Positions 52,885-64,000 of a stretch of DNA of 64,000 bases are shown here, piece by piece. Location of the stretch: assembly GCA_947177635.1 (NCBI GenBank), contig CAMWVQ010000007.1:1-64000 (forward strand), written 5' to 3'. A program made the translations under genes and the position numbers. The DNA comes from an uncultured Porphyromonadaceae bacterium (lineage in GTDB: Bacteria > Bacteroidota > Bacteroidia > Bacteroidales > Muribaculaceae). The notes under the pieces are model-generated. The model was not told the DNA's origin. It searched no databases and saw nothing but the letters and a program-made list of their open reading frames with translations. The first letter of the stretch is position 1. The number at the start of each line of letters is the position of its first letter.

Positions 52885-53256
52885 TCAACGGATCAGCGCG
52901 CGGCCACCCCAGACGAGGAGAACGCCGATTATAACGCTCGCACAGAGATAGACGATGGAGGTTGTCCAGTCACCCTTGTTGCCAAGCACCCAGAGGTCGT
53001 CGGCAAAGGAGGAGAATGTGGTGAAACCTCCGCAGAATCCGGTGATGAGCAACACATTCTCGCTGGCACTCATCACATGGGCCTTCTCCAGAAGGCCGAA
53101 AAACAGGCCGATGATGAAACAGCCTATTATGTTTACAAGGAACGTGCCCATCGGGAAACTGCCGTGGAACATTCCGGAGGCCCACTTGCCGACAAGGTAA
53201 CGGCCGCAGGTGCCGACAAAACCGCCGCAACCTGCCAGAATCATTGCTTTTATCAT
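52885..53256 (-). CDS. crcB: Fluoride exporter CrcB/Fluc
   Basis: A 123-residue four-helix membrane protein, start at the ATG at 53256 because MIKAMILAGCGGFVGTCGRY matches the family N-terminus; the longer upstream reading is non-family. GTFLVNIIGCFIIGLFFG and TGFCGGFTTFSSFADD are the pore and Phe-box motifs. It works as a dual-topology dimer that expels fluoride. No second crcB is adjacent. An incomplete fluoride-riboswitch-like leader is discussed separately. Confidence 0.93.
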   Translation of the reverse strand: MIKAMILAGCGGFVGTCGRYLVGKWASGMFHGSFPMGTFLVNIIGCFIIGLFFGLLEKAHVMSASENVLLITGFCGGFTTFSSFADDLWVLGNKGDWTTSIVYLCASVIIGVLLVWGGRALIR

Positions 53257-53336
53257 TACTTGACAAACTTTAATTGAAACTCTGAGGTTATAACGACCAT
53301 CCCCTAAAAATAGTTTGCTTTTCATTAAAAGCCACA

Positions 53337-53380
53337 AAAAACCACCGGCGGCCGAACCGAATCCCGCCACCGGTGGTTTT
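53337..53380 (-). terminator. Terminator downstream of the GH13 gene
   Basis: An 11-bp stem (53337-53347 with 53370-53380), extended by CGG/CCG pairs, is followed on the minus strand by TTTTTTGTGG. It is 137 bp past the 53517 stop. Confidence 0.7.
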
Positions 53381-53449
53381 AATGACAAGAGAAGGCATTT
53401 TACTGACTTTCATAAAAAGCCATCCACTCAAAAATGATTATCCTTCTCC

Positions 53450-53487
53450 GCCCGCCCTCCCCCGGGAGGTGTCGGGCTCTTTTTTTG
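53450..53487 (+). terminator. Orphan plus-strand terminator-like hairpin
   Basis: GCCCG (53450-53454) pairs with CGGGC (53473-53477) around an inner CCTCC/GGAGG stem, followed by CTCTTTTTTT. The flanking genes are on the minus strand, so no plus-strand gene explains it. Confidence 0.5.
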
Positions 53488-53516
53488 CTTTAACACGGGG
53501 CGTACGCCGCCGGTGG

Positions 53517-54983
53517 TCATTTCTTCCCGCAGCAACGGGGAGATTCAGACGCGGGGGTTGCAAGCACAACATACGCGCCGGGGACGAGGGTTGCCGGTAT
53601 GGCGGCCTCTTTGCCAAAGATATTCGACAGGCCGGCCACATCGGGGACTCCTGCTGTATATTCCACCGTTTCCTCCTTGGAGCCGAGGTTGACGGCCACG
53701 ACAACACGTGAGTCACCCAGAGAACGCTCGAAGATGTAGAGGTCGGGGGATGTGGTCGGGAAGCGCATCATCCTGGCACCCTCGGGATTGCCGGCGGCAA
53801 GGGCGGGATTGCCATGCTTGAGGGTGGTCAGTGTCTGATAGAATTTGAAATAATCATTGCGGGGTTCCCACTGGGGAGCCTTGTCTTTCTCGAAGAACTC
53901 AAACGCGCGGTTCATTCCGGTCTCCTGGCCGGTGTAGATGAGCGGCATGCCGGGAAGAGTGAAGCTCAGAACGCCGAATGCCTGCGAGAGATTGCCGAGA
54001 CGCTCGAATTCGGTTCCTTCCCAGGAATTGAGGTCGTGGTTGGTAATCATCTCCATCAGGTAGGTGTCGGCGGGGAACTCGGCGGCCTGCGCGTTGAGCA
54101 TCGAGTCGATTGCCACAGCATGCTTGACGGGGAACTTCCGCGGCTCTGTCTTGCCGTTGCGGGTATCGATGAATGTGTATTGCCCCTGAGTGGCGGCGAT
54201 TTCAGAGAAGAGATCTTTCATCGGCCAGTTGTAACCCATGTCGAAGCCCTCGACATGCAGCTCGGGCTTGGTTGCCTCGGCGAGCATGAAAAGCCCCGGC
54301 TGGGCGGCCTGGAGCTGAGGACGCGCCTCATTCCAGAAGTCGGTCGGCACCTCTCCGGCGACATCGCAGCGGAAACCGTCGATACCCGCCTCGGTGAGCC
54401 AGAATTTCAACGCGTCTATCATCCCGGCACGCATCGCGGGATTGGAGTAATCGAATTTGTAGACGTCGGTCCAGTCATAGGGGCCATACATCTCCCCCTT
54501 CTCGTTGCGCACATACCAGTCGGGGTGCTGCTCCACCCAGGGATTGTCACAACCGGAATGGTTCGGAACCCAGTCGATGATCACCTTCATTCCAAGGTCG
54601 TGGGCTTTTTTGACAGTGTTCTTGAAATCCTCAAGGTTGCCGAACTCAGGGTTGATGTCCTTGTAGTCACGGACGGCATAGTAGCTGCCGAGCGTACCCT
54701 TGCGGTTCTTCTCCGAGATAGGATGGACCGGCATGAACCAGAGCAGGTCTACACCCAACTCCTTGAGGCGTGGCAACTCCTTGTCGAACGCCTGCAATGT
54801 CCCCTCGTCAGTAAACTGGCGCAGGTTGACCTCATAGATTACCGCGTTGCGGCTCCAGCAGGGGTGTTTCACTTTTGTCTGGGCAACGGCAGGAATGTTG
54901 ACCTGCACCGCCTCCTGGGCGGCCGCTGTGAGACCCAACAGCGCGCACATGCCACACGCAACTCCTTTCAGAATCTTTTTCAT
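53517..54983 (-). CDS. Secreted GH13 alpha-amylase family enzyme
   Basis: About 488 residues from the ATG at 54983, which opens a signal peptide (MKKILKGVACGMCALLGLTAAAQ). The GH13 motifs are VIIDWVPNHSG (about 134-144), GFRCDVA with nucleophile Asp207, LAEATKPE with acid/base Glu236, and NHDLNSW. A C-terminal beta-sandwich follows; no starch-binding modules are visible. It is probably an envelope-located maltodextrin or pullulan degrading enzyme. It has its own promoter and is separate from the large amylase at 26345. Confidence 0.9.
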   Translation of the reverse strand: MKKILKGVACGMCALLGLTAAAQEAVQVNIPAVAQTKVKHPCWSRNAVIYEVNLRQFTDEGTLQAFDKELPRLKELGVDLLWFMPVHPISEKNRKGTLGSYYAVRDYKDINPEFGNLEDFKNTVKKAHDLGMKVIIDWVPNHSGCDNPWVEQHPDWYVRNEKGEMYGPYDWTDVYKFDYSNPAMRAGMIDALKFWLTEAGIDGFRCDVAGEVPTDFWNEARPQLQAAQPGLFMLAEATKPELHVEGFDMGYNWPMKDLFSEIAATQGQYTFIDTRNGKTEPRKFPVKHAVAIDSMLNAQAAEFPADTYLMEMITNHDLNSWEGTEFERLGNLSQAFGVLSFTLPGMPLIYTGQETGMNRAFEFFEKDKAPQWEPRNDYFKFYQTLTTLKHGNPALAAGNPEGARMMRFPTTSPDLYIFERSLGDSRVVVAVNLGSKEETVEYTAGVPDVAGLSNIFGKEAAIPATLVPGAYVVLATPASESPRCCGKK

Positions 54984-55028
54984 GGTGATATTGATGATGT
55001 TATTGTAAGTGGTTCGGTTTTTCACTTA

Positions 55029-55059
55029 CAAATTTACCATCTTTCACCCACATTTCCAA
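55029..55059 (-). promoter_or_regulatory. Promoter of the GH13 gene, with palindrome
   Basis: Minus-strand -7 TAAATTTG (55029-55036) and -33 TTG (55057-55059), 20-bp spacer. A 7-bp inverted repeat (GTAAGTG 55005-55011, CACTTAC 55023-55029) begins at the -7 end and may be an operator or leader hairpin. Confidence 0.6.
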
Positions 55060-55087
55060 CCCATGCCGTGATTTTATGGCCAAGCCC

Positions 55088-56059
55088 TCATTCAGGCTTG
55101 TCAAAAGCAATCGCTGTCAGCCGTCTCTCAAGCCTCAGGGCAATCGCGCCGCATTCCTTGACAAACGAGTATAGCTCGCCGACAGGCTGCAGCTCAGGCT
55201 CGTTGTCGAAATTCAACTCCCCCTGCCATCCCGCGACAAGCCTTGAAATCCGCGCCTCTCTGTCGGTGGCAGCGTCAGATGCCCCGGTGGCCCCCGCGCC
55301 GATTGTGAGTCGCCTTGTCAATATGTCTGACGAGGAAAACATCTGGTAATCGGCGACAAAGGAGAAACTGTCTTCCAGCACGTCAGGCCATTGGCGCAGG
55401 TCGACACTGTTCTGCACCGAGTCGAGCAGCAGGCTCATATGTGACGCGCTTGCCAGCAGGCGTTCGACCGCTGGCAAGCGGGTATTGTCAATCGGCAGCC
55501 CCGACGGCCTGAACATGTCGGCAAGGTCATTGAAGCTGAAACCGTGATTGAATGACACATCCTCCCCGCCGCGCCGCCCAACCGGCGTTGTCACCGCGTA
55601 ACAGTACGACAAAAATATATTTAGCTGATGCAGAAGGTGCGGGATTCTTTTCAGCAGACGGTCTTTCTGCTCGGCCTCTCTGAGACGTCTCTGCCTCTCG
55701 ATTTCCGACCCCACATCTATCTCAGATTTCATCGACCCGACGGCATTGAGAAACAGTCCGAGGAATATCAGTCCGCACATCACCTCAACAGCCGTGACCG
55801 CCTGCGCCCATCCATGGGCCGGGGTGTAGTCGCCGAAACCAAGGGTGGTGATGGTGACGATACTGTAATACAGCCACGACCCGAAGTCTGTGCCCGCCCC
55901 GTCGGGAATCCTGAACTGCCCGTCGGGCAACGCCCAGTAAATGAGCGCGAACACCGGCGTGGCCACCACATACAGCCCTATCCATACTATCGGCCTTATA
56001 TTGGAAACCACATGGAAAAAATGCTTCACCTTATCTGAAACTGTCCCATTCATATCCAA
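55088..56059 (-). CDS. Two-helix potassium channel protein with long C-terminal domain
   Basis: A 323-residue inner-membrane protein. Helix 1 (about 26-44), pore region and helix 2 (about 84-106) surround the selectivity filter TTLGFGD (71-77), marking a K+-type channel. The remaining 215 residues are cytoplasmic and helical, without a recognisable RCK nucleotide-binding motif. A second start two codons later (56053) is equally possible. It lies 104 bp upstream of the amylase start on the same strand but before that gene's own promoter. Confidence 0.85.
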   Translation of the reverse strand: MDMNGTVSDKVKHFFHVVSNIRPIVWIGLYVVATPVFALIYWALPDGQFRIPDGAGTDFGSWLYYSIVTITTLGFGDYTPAHGWAQAVTAVEVMCGLIFLGLFLNAVGSMKSEIDVGSEIERQRRLREAEQKDRLLKRIPHLLHQLNIFLSYCYAVTTPVGRRGGEDVSFNHGFSFNDLADMFRPSGLPIDNTRLPAVERLLASASHMSLLLDSVQNSVDLRQWPDVLEDSFSFVADYQMFSSSDILTRRLTIGAGATGASDAATDREARISRLVAGWQGELNFDNEPELQPVGELYSFVKECGAIALRLERRLTAIAFDKPE

Positions 56060-56201
56060 TTCATTCTAATCTTTTAGATAAACAACCAGTATATAAATGG
56101 GTTCAGCTGTCGTTGATTCCCTTGCAATCACAAAGGAGTTACGTCCACTCACACTGACCTCTTCCGCCCCGTAGGCCCCTACTCCCCTCCAGTAGGACTT
56201 T

Positions 56202-56648
56202 ATGGACAACTCTCTTGGCCGTTTCCTCTCCTCACCTTACTATGCAGTCCCCGATTCACTATACGGCGACTGGCGCGAGGTCAGGAAATACGAGACAACT
56301 ACCTTATGGCCGAAGAGCCTGGAATACGCGCTGGAGGAATATATCGACAGCAACTACCCGGGGCGTCCTGTCATCGTGGATTTATGGAACACATGGTGCG
56401 GCCCCTGCCTTTCCGCCATAAAGCAGGTCGAGTCGCTGAAAAAAGACATGGCGGCTTCTGACATCATTTTCCTGTATGTCAGCGATGTTTCCTCTCCATT
56501 GCAGGCGTGGGAGTCTGCCGGCTCACGGATAGGCGGCACCTCTTTCACCGGCACCTCGCGGTATCTTGAACTGGCCAAAAAATCGCGGAGTGACCACACT
56601 CTGTATGACCACTCCGCCGATTTCTCTCACCGAATCATCTTTCAATGA
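56202..56648 (+). pseudogene. Thioredoxin-fold (TlpA-like) remnant
   Basis: A 148-residue reading frame with a thioredoxin-like active site WNTWCGPC (residues 65-72) and the following helix and strand IIFLYVSDV. It lacks a signal peptide, and after residue about 125 the expected cis-proline and final beta strands are missing; the reading ends inside the convergent neighbour (overlap 14 bp). I interpret it as the broken middle of an AhpC/TlpA family gene. No promoter seen in 56060-56201. Confidence 0.55.
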
Positions 56649-57444
56649 CCCGCGAGACTACCCCATCCTCGAAAATCACCACGGTCTCGTTGCCGTAAAT
56701 CCATCGGCGTTTCTCGCCTGACTTGCGGATTTCAAGGGGTGGCCCCAGGAGCAGGTTCACCTCGTCGGGAATCATCCCGACAGTCACCTTGCCGTTCATC
56801 ACTGCGGCGAGGTTGGGCGCCGCGATGTCCTGACGGGTTTCGGCATACTTGGCCATCTCCCCTACATACGCCGCGTTGACGCGTGTCAGCTCCATGACCA
56901 GCTCGCCATGGCGTGTGTTTGACTCGGGATGAAGCGACGCCAGGGGCAATGTGCGAGGAATCAACCCTTTCTCACGGTAACGCACGGCCACATCGGTGGT
57001 GGCGAAGTCAAATCCGCCGTCGTGGGCTTTGACGGCGATATAGCGGGTGTAGGTGGTCTCCCGGTTGCTTGTTCCCTGTGTGGTTTTCAGCATCGCGGAG
57101 AACTCATTCTTGTCATAATCGACAGAGAGCAGACATTCCTCCGCTTCGGTGTCGAAATTGTTTATCGCATAAAGCATTGTTGCCAGCAAGACCTGCCGCG
57201 CGTCAAGCCCTTTGACCGGCAGCGAACCTTTGATTACGGCTGAACCGTCGGCAGGCTCGGTCGAGGGATAAAACAATGCGACACCATCCTCCTGGGCCGG
57301 AAGCTCCTGGATGGAAATCCACTCGGTGTAGTCCACCGGTGGCTTGGGGTCTTTCTTGCCGGGAATCTTGAATCCCCACGCGTCATTGGTGACGAACATC
57401 AACGCCGAAGCGGCAAGTATGACGGCTGTCGTAATCTTTCTCAT
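56635..57444 (-). CDS. Exported TBP-like/DUF4468-type protein
   Basis: A 269-residue exported protein (signal about 1-24, ending VTNDAWG). The middle (about 40-170) has the alternating strand pattern and central YFDTEAE-type region of Bacteroidetes DUF4468 proteins. The C-terminal segment VTVGMIPDEVNLLLGPPL...VVIFEDG resembles the SmpA/OmlA tail. Family assignment is tentative. It is in a minus-strand run with the two envelope genes that follow, but each has sizeable spacers. Confidence 0.6.
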   Translation of the reverse strand: MRKITTAVILAASALMFVTNDAWGFKIPGKKDPKPPVDYTEWISIQELPAQEDGVALFYPSTEPADGSAVIKGSLPVKGLDARQVLLATMLYAINNFDTEAEECLLSVDYDKNEFSAMLKTTQGTSNRETTYTRYIAVKAHDGGFDFATTDVAVRYREKGLIPRTLPLASLHPESNTRHGELVMELTRVNAAYVGEMAKYAETRQDIAAPNLAAVMNGKVTVGMIPDEVNLLLGPPLEIRKSGEKRRWIYGNETVVIFEDGVVSRVIER

Positions 57445-57540
57445 CTTCTGGTTGTCGGTTGAAAAAGGAGGGGGAGAGGGATTACTCCCCCTGACACGGG
57501 TTTTCCTCCCTATCCCCCTCCGCAGGTTTTACAGGATTAA

Positions 57541-58287
57541 TCAAAAGGCCACTCCGAGGCGAATCATGAAGTTGCTGGAGTGAAGGCTCTTCTCTACGCT
57601 GTTTGCGTCCTTGTCGTAGTAATAGATTTTGGCGGCAGGGACGAAACCACGCTGGTAGGTGAGGTCGAGGTTGAGACGCTTGTACCATACGCCGACGCCG
57701 ATCTGCATGCCCGCGTCAAACGCCAGGTAGTCGTAATCATCCTCCAGGTCCTCGGTTGTGGCCTCCCACTTGTCACCGTCGCTGTCGGAGAAGCTGATTT
57801 TCTTGCCGGCGAAATCATAGCTGACAAACGCGCCGATATGTGCGTCAAGCTTGATGTCGTCGGTCAGAAAGTACTTGTAGCCGAAGGTGAAGGGTGAATA
57901 CTTCACATTCCAGGTCAAGAGGCTACCCTTGCTGTCATAGTAATCGTCATACTTGGCGTTCTCGTATTTGTATTTTTCGGAGAATCCACGGGTGCCGATA
58001 CCCAGCTCCATTCCCCAGTAGAGGCCGAAGTTGCTGATGGGACGCTGGAAACCGAAGTCGATGTCCATACCGGCCTTGCAGCCGAGTGAAGTTTTTTCAT
58101 TTTCGTCGTACTCGTTTGCCAGGCTGATGGCCTCACTGGCCCCGGCGATGTTGTTGAACGACACACCCAGACGGGCATACCATACGGTGGATGTCTTTGA
58201 CTTGGAATAGGAATATGACGACATGACCTGGGCGGAGGCGGAGATAGCCATGAAGGCGGTCGCCACGATAAGCAATAGCTTCTTCAT
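57541..58287 (-). CDS. Outer-membrane beta-barrel protein
   Basis: A 248-residue protein with a signal peptide (MKKLLLIVATAFMAISASAQ) and alternating hydrophobic and aromatic strands (for example SNFGLYWGMELGIG, WNVKYSPFTFGYKYFL, LNLDLTYQRGFVPA), ending in a hydrophobic barrel strand (SNFMIRLGVAF) that closes on Phe, the usual C-terminal signature for BAM recognition. Comparable to small Bacteroidetes porin-like barrels. Partner and role unknown. Confidence 0.8.
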   Translation of the reverse strand: MKKLLLIVATAFMAISASAQVMSSYSYSKSKTSTVWYARLGVSFNNIAGASEAISLANEYDENEKTSLGCKAGMDIDFGFQRPISNFGLYWGMELGIGTRGFSEKYKYENAKYDDYYDSKGSLLTWNVKYSPFTFGYKYFLTDDIKLDAHIGAFVSYDFAGKKISFSDSDGDKWEATTEDLEDDYDYLAFDAGMQIGVGVWYKRLNLDLTYQRGFVPAAKIYYYDKDANSVEKSLHSSNFMIRLGVAF

Positions 58288-58367
58288 TTTGTTGTGTAAT
58301 GTGATTGTACCGGCAAGGCAGACACCTGGCCGGAGGGTTAAAGATTATGATGGTTTTTCTGTATGTC

Positions 58368-58895
58368 TCACTTGACAATGCCCTGGTTGCCCTGTTGGCC
58401 CTGCTGGCCTTCTGTCGAAACCGACACGGAGGTCTGGGCCGCAGGGTAAACAACGCCGATCATGTCGATTTCGGCTTGGGTGGCCGGACGGAAGTTGGTG
58501 TATTTCACCGGGAAGCCCGACAGCTCCACGATGAGCATCTTGGTGTCTTTCTCATAGACATATGAGTCAAACAGCGGCTCGATGATGGCATCGGCGTCTG
58601 CTTCCTGGCAGGCGCGGTAGAGAGCCCTCATCTCGTCGTTGCGGATTTCACCCATGGTGATGTTGCCGATTGACTGGTCGAGAGGGAAGTAATAGGGGCC
58701 GAAGGTCTCGCGGGAATTGCTGAGCATCTTCATGTCGAATATCTGGGGAGTCACGAAAGTGCGCACCTCAGGGGAAATCTTGCGGGCTTCCGCGCGCTCG
58801 AATTTCTTGGGATTGGGATCTTTCTTCTGGGCGAATGCCGGCGCGGAGGATGCCAGCACGGCCACAGCAAGAGACAGGAGTATCCTGTTTTTCAT
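58368..58895 (-). CDS. Small exported hypothetical protein
   Basis: A 175-residue protein, start at the ATG at 58895 because it opens a signal peptide (MKNRILLSLAVAVLASSAPAFA). The body is mixed helix/strand; the tail is low-complexity with QGQQGNQG near the end. I recognise no family. It sits 80 bp upstream of the barrel gene 57541-58287 on the same strand and could be cotranscribed. Confidence 0.65.
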   Translation of the reverse strand: MKNRILLSLAVAVLASSAPAFAQKKDPNPKKFERAEARKISPEVRTFVTPQIFDMKMLSNSRETFGPYYFPLDQSIGNITMGEIRNDEMRALYRACQEADADAIIEPLFDSYVYEKDTKMLIVELSGFPVKYTNFRPATQAEIDMIGVVYPAAQTSVSVSTEGQQGQQGNQGIVK

Positions 58896-58991
58896 GATTG
58901 GTTCACCCTGTGTTCGTGTCGGGGGCAACTGTTGGTGGCGGCCGACCCCTCGCCGCCTGATGAAAAAGGCTTGAATCTCTGGCTTACACAT

Positions 58992-59297
58992 ATAAAAAAG
59001 GCGGGATCTGCATCACTTTGCTTATCCCATCCTTAAGGCTTCTCGCATTGCCATCGACAGAGGATAAGCAACGTCAGTCAGCCCACGCCTTGGATATGGA
59101 ATATTCCCACTCCACGCCGTTTGCTCCCGCAAGGGGCAGACAGCGCGTGGCCAGGAAATGGATTTCCACAATCAGCGCGAACAGTTTCGTTGCTTCATCT
59201 TCTCTGTCTTGAAAATTTTGCGAGAATTTTAAGGATAGAAGACAAACGTCATGAAACGTTCTTTACATATGTAACCGGTCTGCCCCTCTGGGCTAAC
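58992..59297 (-). ncRNA. Candidate structured RNA, 6S-like in its 3' part
   Basis: Minus-strand transcript predicted between the promoter at 59306 and a T-tract (58992-59000). An outer 9-bp inverted repeat (GTCTGCCCC 59279-59287 with GGGGCAGAC 59133-59141) forms one domain. The 3' domain (about 59000-59131) closes with GCGGGA/TCCCGC (59125-59130, 59001-59006) into a long irregular hairpin with GAGAAGCCTTAA and AATATTCCATATCC. E. coli 6S RNA has similar GAGAAGCCUUAA and AUAUUUCAUACC stretches, so a 6S-type RNA is plausible. No significant ORF explains the region. Length and exact ends are uncertain. Confidence 0.5.
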
Positions 59298-59305
59298 CGA
59301 CACTG

Positions 59306-59336
59306 CAAATTTACAACTTTTTCACATATCTTCCAA
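59306..59336 (-). promoter_or_regulatory. Promoter of the structured RNA candidate
   Basis: Minus-strand -7 TAAATTTG (59306-59313) and -33 TTG (59334-59336) with a 20-bp spacer. Confidence 0.55.
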
Positions 59337-59375
59337 CACCCCACATATTTTTACCATCTCTGTTTTATAATATGG

Positions 59376-59422
59376 CCACAAAAACAACCGCCCGGCTGTC
59401 TCGCGGGGAGGCAGCCGGGCGG
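59376..59422 (-). terminator. rpoC terminator
   Basis: A GC-rich 11-bp stem (59388-59398 with 59412-59422) followed on the minus strand by TTGTTTTTGTGG, 23 bp after the rpoC stop. Confidence 0.88.
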
Positions 59423-59444
59423 CTATCATATTCGGGATGGCTTA

Positions 59445-63758
<4,314 letters not shown>

Positions 63759-63804
63759 ATATGTTGTTGGTGTTTTTAGCTGAAAAAATAACTGTTTTTC
63801 CCGG

Positions 63805-63833
63805 TATATCCCCGGCTTTCGCGCCGGGGATAT
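63805..63833 (-). terminator. Hairpin in the rpoB-rpoC gap
   Basis: An 11-bp stem (about 63805-63815 with 63823-63833, loop TTTCGC or similar) between the rpoB stop and rpoC start. There is no U-tract on the minus strand, so it may act in RNA processing rather than termination. Confidence 0.4.
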
Positions 63834-63855
63834 GTATAACGGAAAAGTCGGCGGA

Positions 63856-64000
63856 TTATTGCTCGAGGTTGATGCTCAGTCCGAGGCCCTGGAGCTCGTG
63901 GAGAAGCACGTTGAGCGACTCGGGGATGCCGGGGGTGGGCATGGGCTCACCCTTGACGATGGCCTCGTAAGCCTTGGAGCGGCCGGTCACGTCGTCAGAC
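63856..64000 (-). CDS. rpoB: RNA polymerase beta subunit, C-terminal end
   Basis: Only the last 47 codons lie in the window. The reading ends in [17 protein letters not shown], the conserved C-terminus of beta, and stops at TAA (63858-63856). The 5' part lies beyond the right edge. It is followed by rpoC on the same strand, the normal rpoBC order. Confidence 0.95.
   Translation of the reverse strand, partial: SDDVTGRSKAYEAIVKGEPMPTPGIPESLNVLLHELQGLGLSINLEQ

Noticed and set aside
59018..59212. Plus-strand 64-codon frame
   Set aside because: It overlaps the structured minus-strand RNA candidate and has no family or ribosome site.

Overview
The window looks like a chromosomal segment of a GC-rich gut Bacteroidales, most like the Muribaculaceae. 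Evidence: Bacteroidetes-type promoters (a TAnnTTTG -7 box about 20 bp after a TTTG or TTG -33 box) precede many genes; the gene order nusB-yajC-ybbR-coaE-DUF2851 is present; and there is a serine palmitoyltransferase, Hc1-type and TBP-like small proteins, OMP_b-brl_3 outer-membrane proteins and an rpoB-rpoC pair. Assignment below order level is inference.

Layout. 1-5148 (minus): end of tRNA-Arg, a 5'-nucleotidase and a large AlbA_2-domain protein. 5314-8586 (plus): a lipoprotein with an ABC ATPase/permease pair. 8688-20098 (plus): a RelA-type ppGpp synthetase, a CotH-kinase surface protein, a lipoprotein behind a large palindromic leader, then nusB, yajC, ybbR, coaE and DUF2851. 20333-23797: a TetR regulator facing udp, dprA and a thioesterase. 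23929-31215 (plus): an M3 peptidase, a secreted multidomain GH13 amylase and Spt. 31372-38721 (plus): tRNA-Leu, nfnAB, ilvA, glsA, an Hc1-like protein and a Pif1-like helicase.

38915-48712 is the accessory island and the most interesting part. It is visibly AT-richer than its flanks, except for its last gene. It encodes a radical-SAM/SPASM peptide-modification (RiPP) system with three cysteine-rich precursor cassettes. The order is precursor 1, beta-barrel 1, precursor 2, radical SAM enzyme, beta-barrel 2, precursor 3, C39 peptidase-ABC exporter. Precursors 1 and 2 share an almost identical 5' leader and leader peptide but have different cores. All three cores share a C-x6-C-x6-C-x8/10-C-x11/13-C ladder. 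As given, precursor 1 is frameshifted in a C7 run and precursor 3 is frameshifted at its leader-core junction; only precursor 2 is intact. The proposed flow is: ribosomal precursor, cysteine-directed modification by the SPASM enzyme, leader removal and inner-membrane export by the C39-ABC protein, and an outer-membrane step (passage, uptake or immunity) by the two barrels.

48903-58895 returns to ordinary genes: glyS, lemA, an FKBP-like lipoprotein, a DUF3667-type protein, crcB, a second secreted GH13 enzyme, a K+ channel, a thioredoxin-fold remnant and three envelope proteins. 58992-59313 (minus) holds a structured RNA candidate with 6S-like features. 59445-64000 (minus) is rpoC and the end of rpoB. 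No CRISPR array, insertion sequence, prophage or rRNA was seen.
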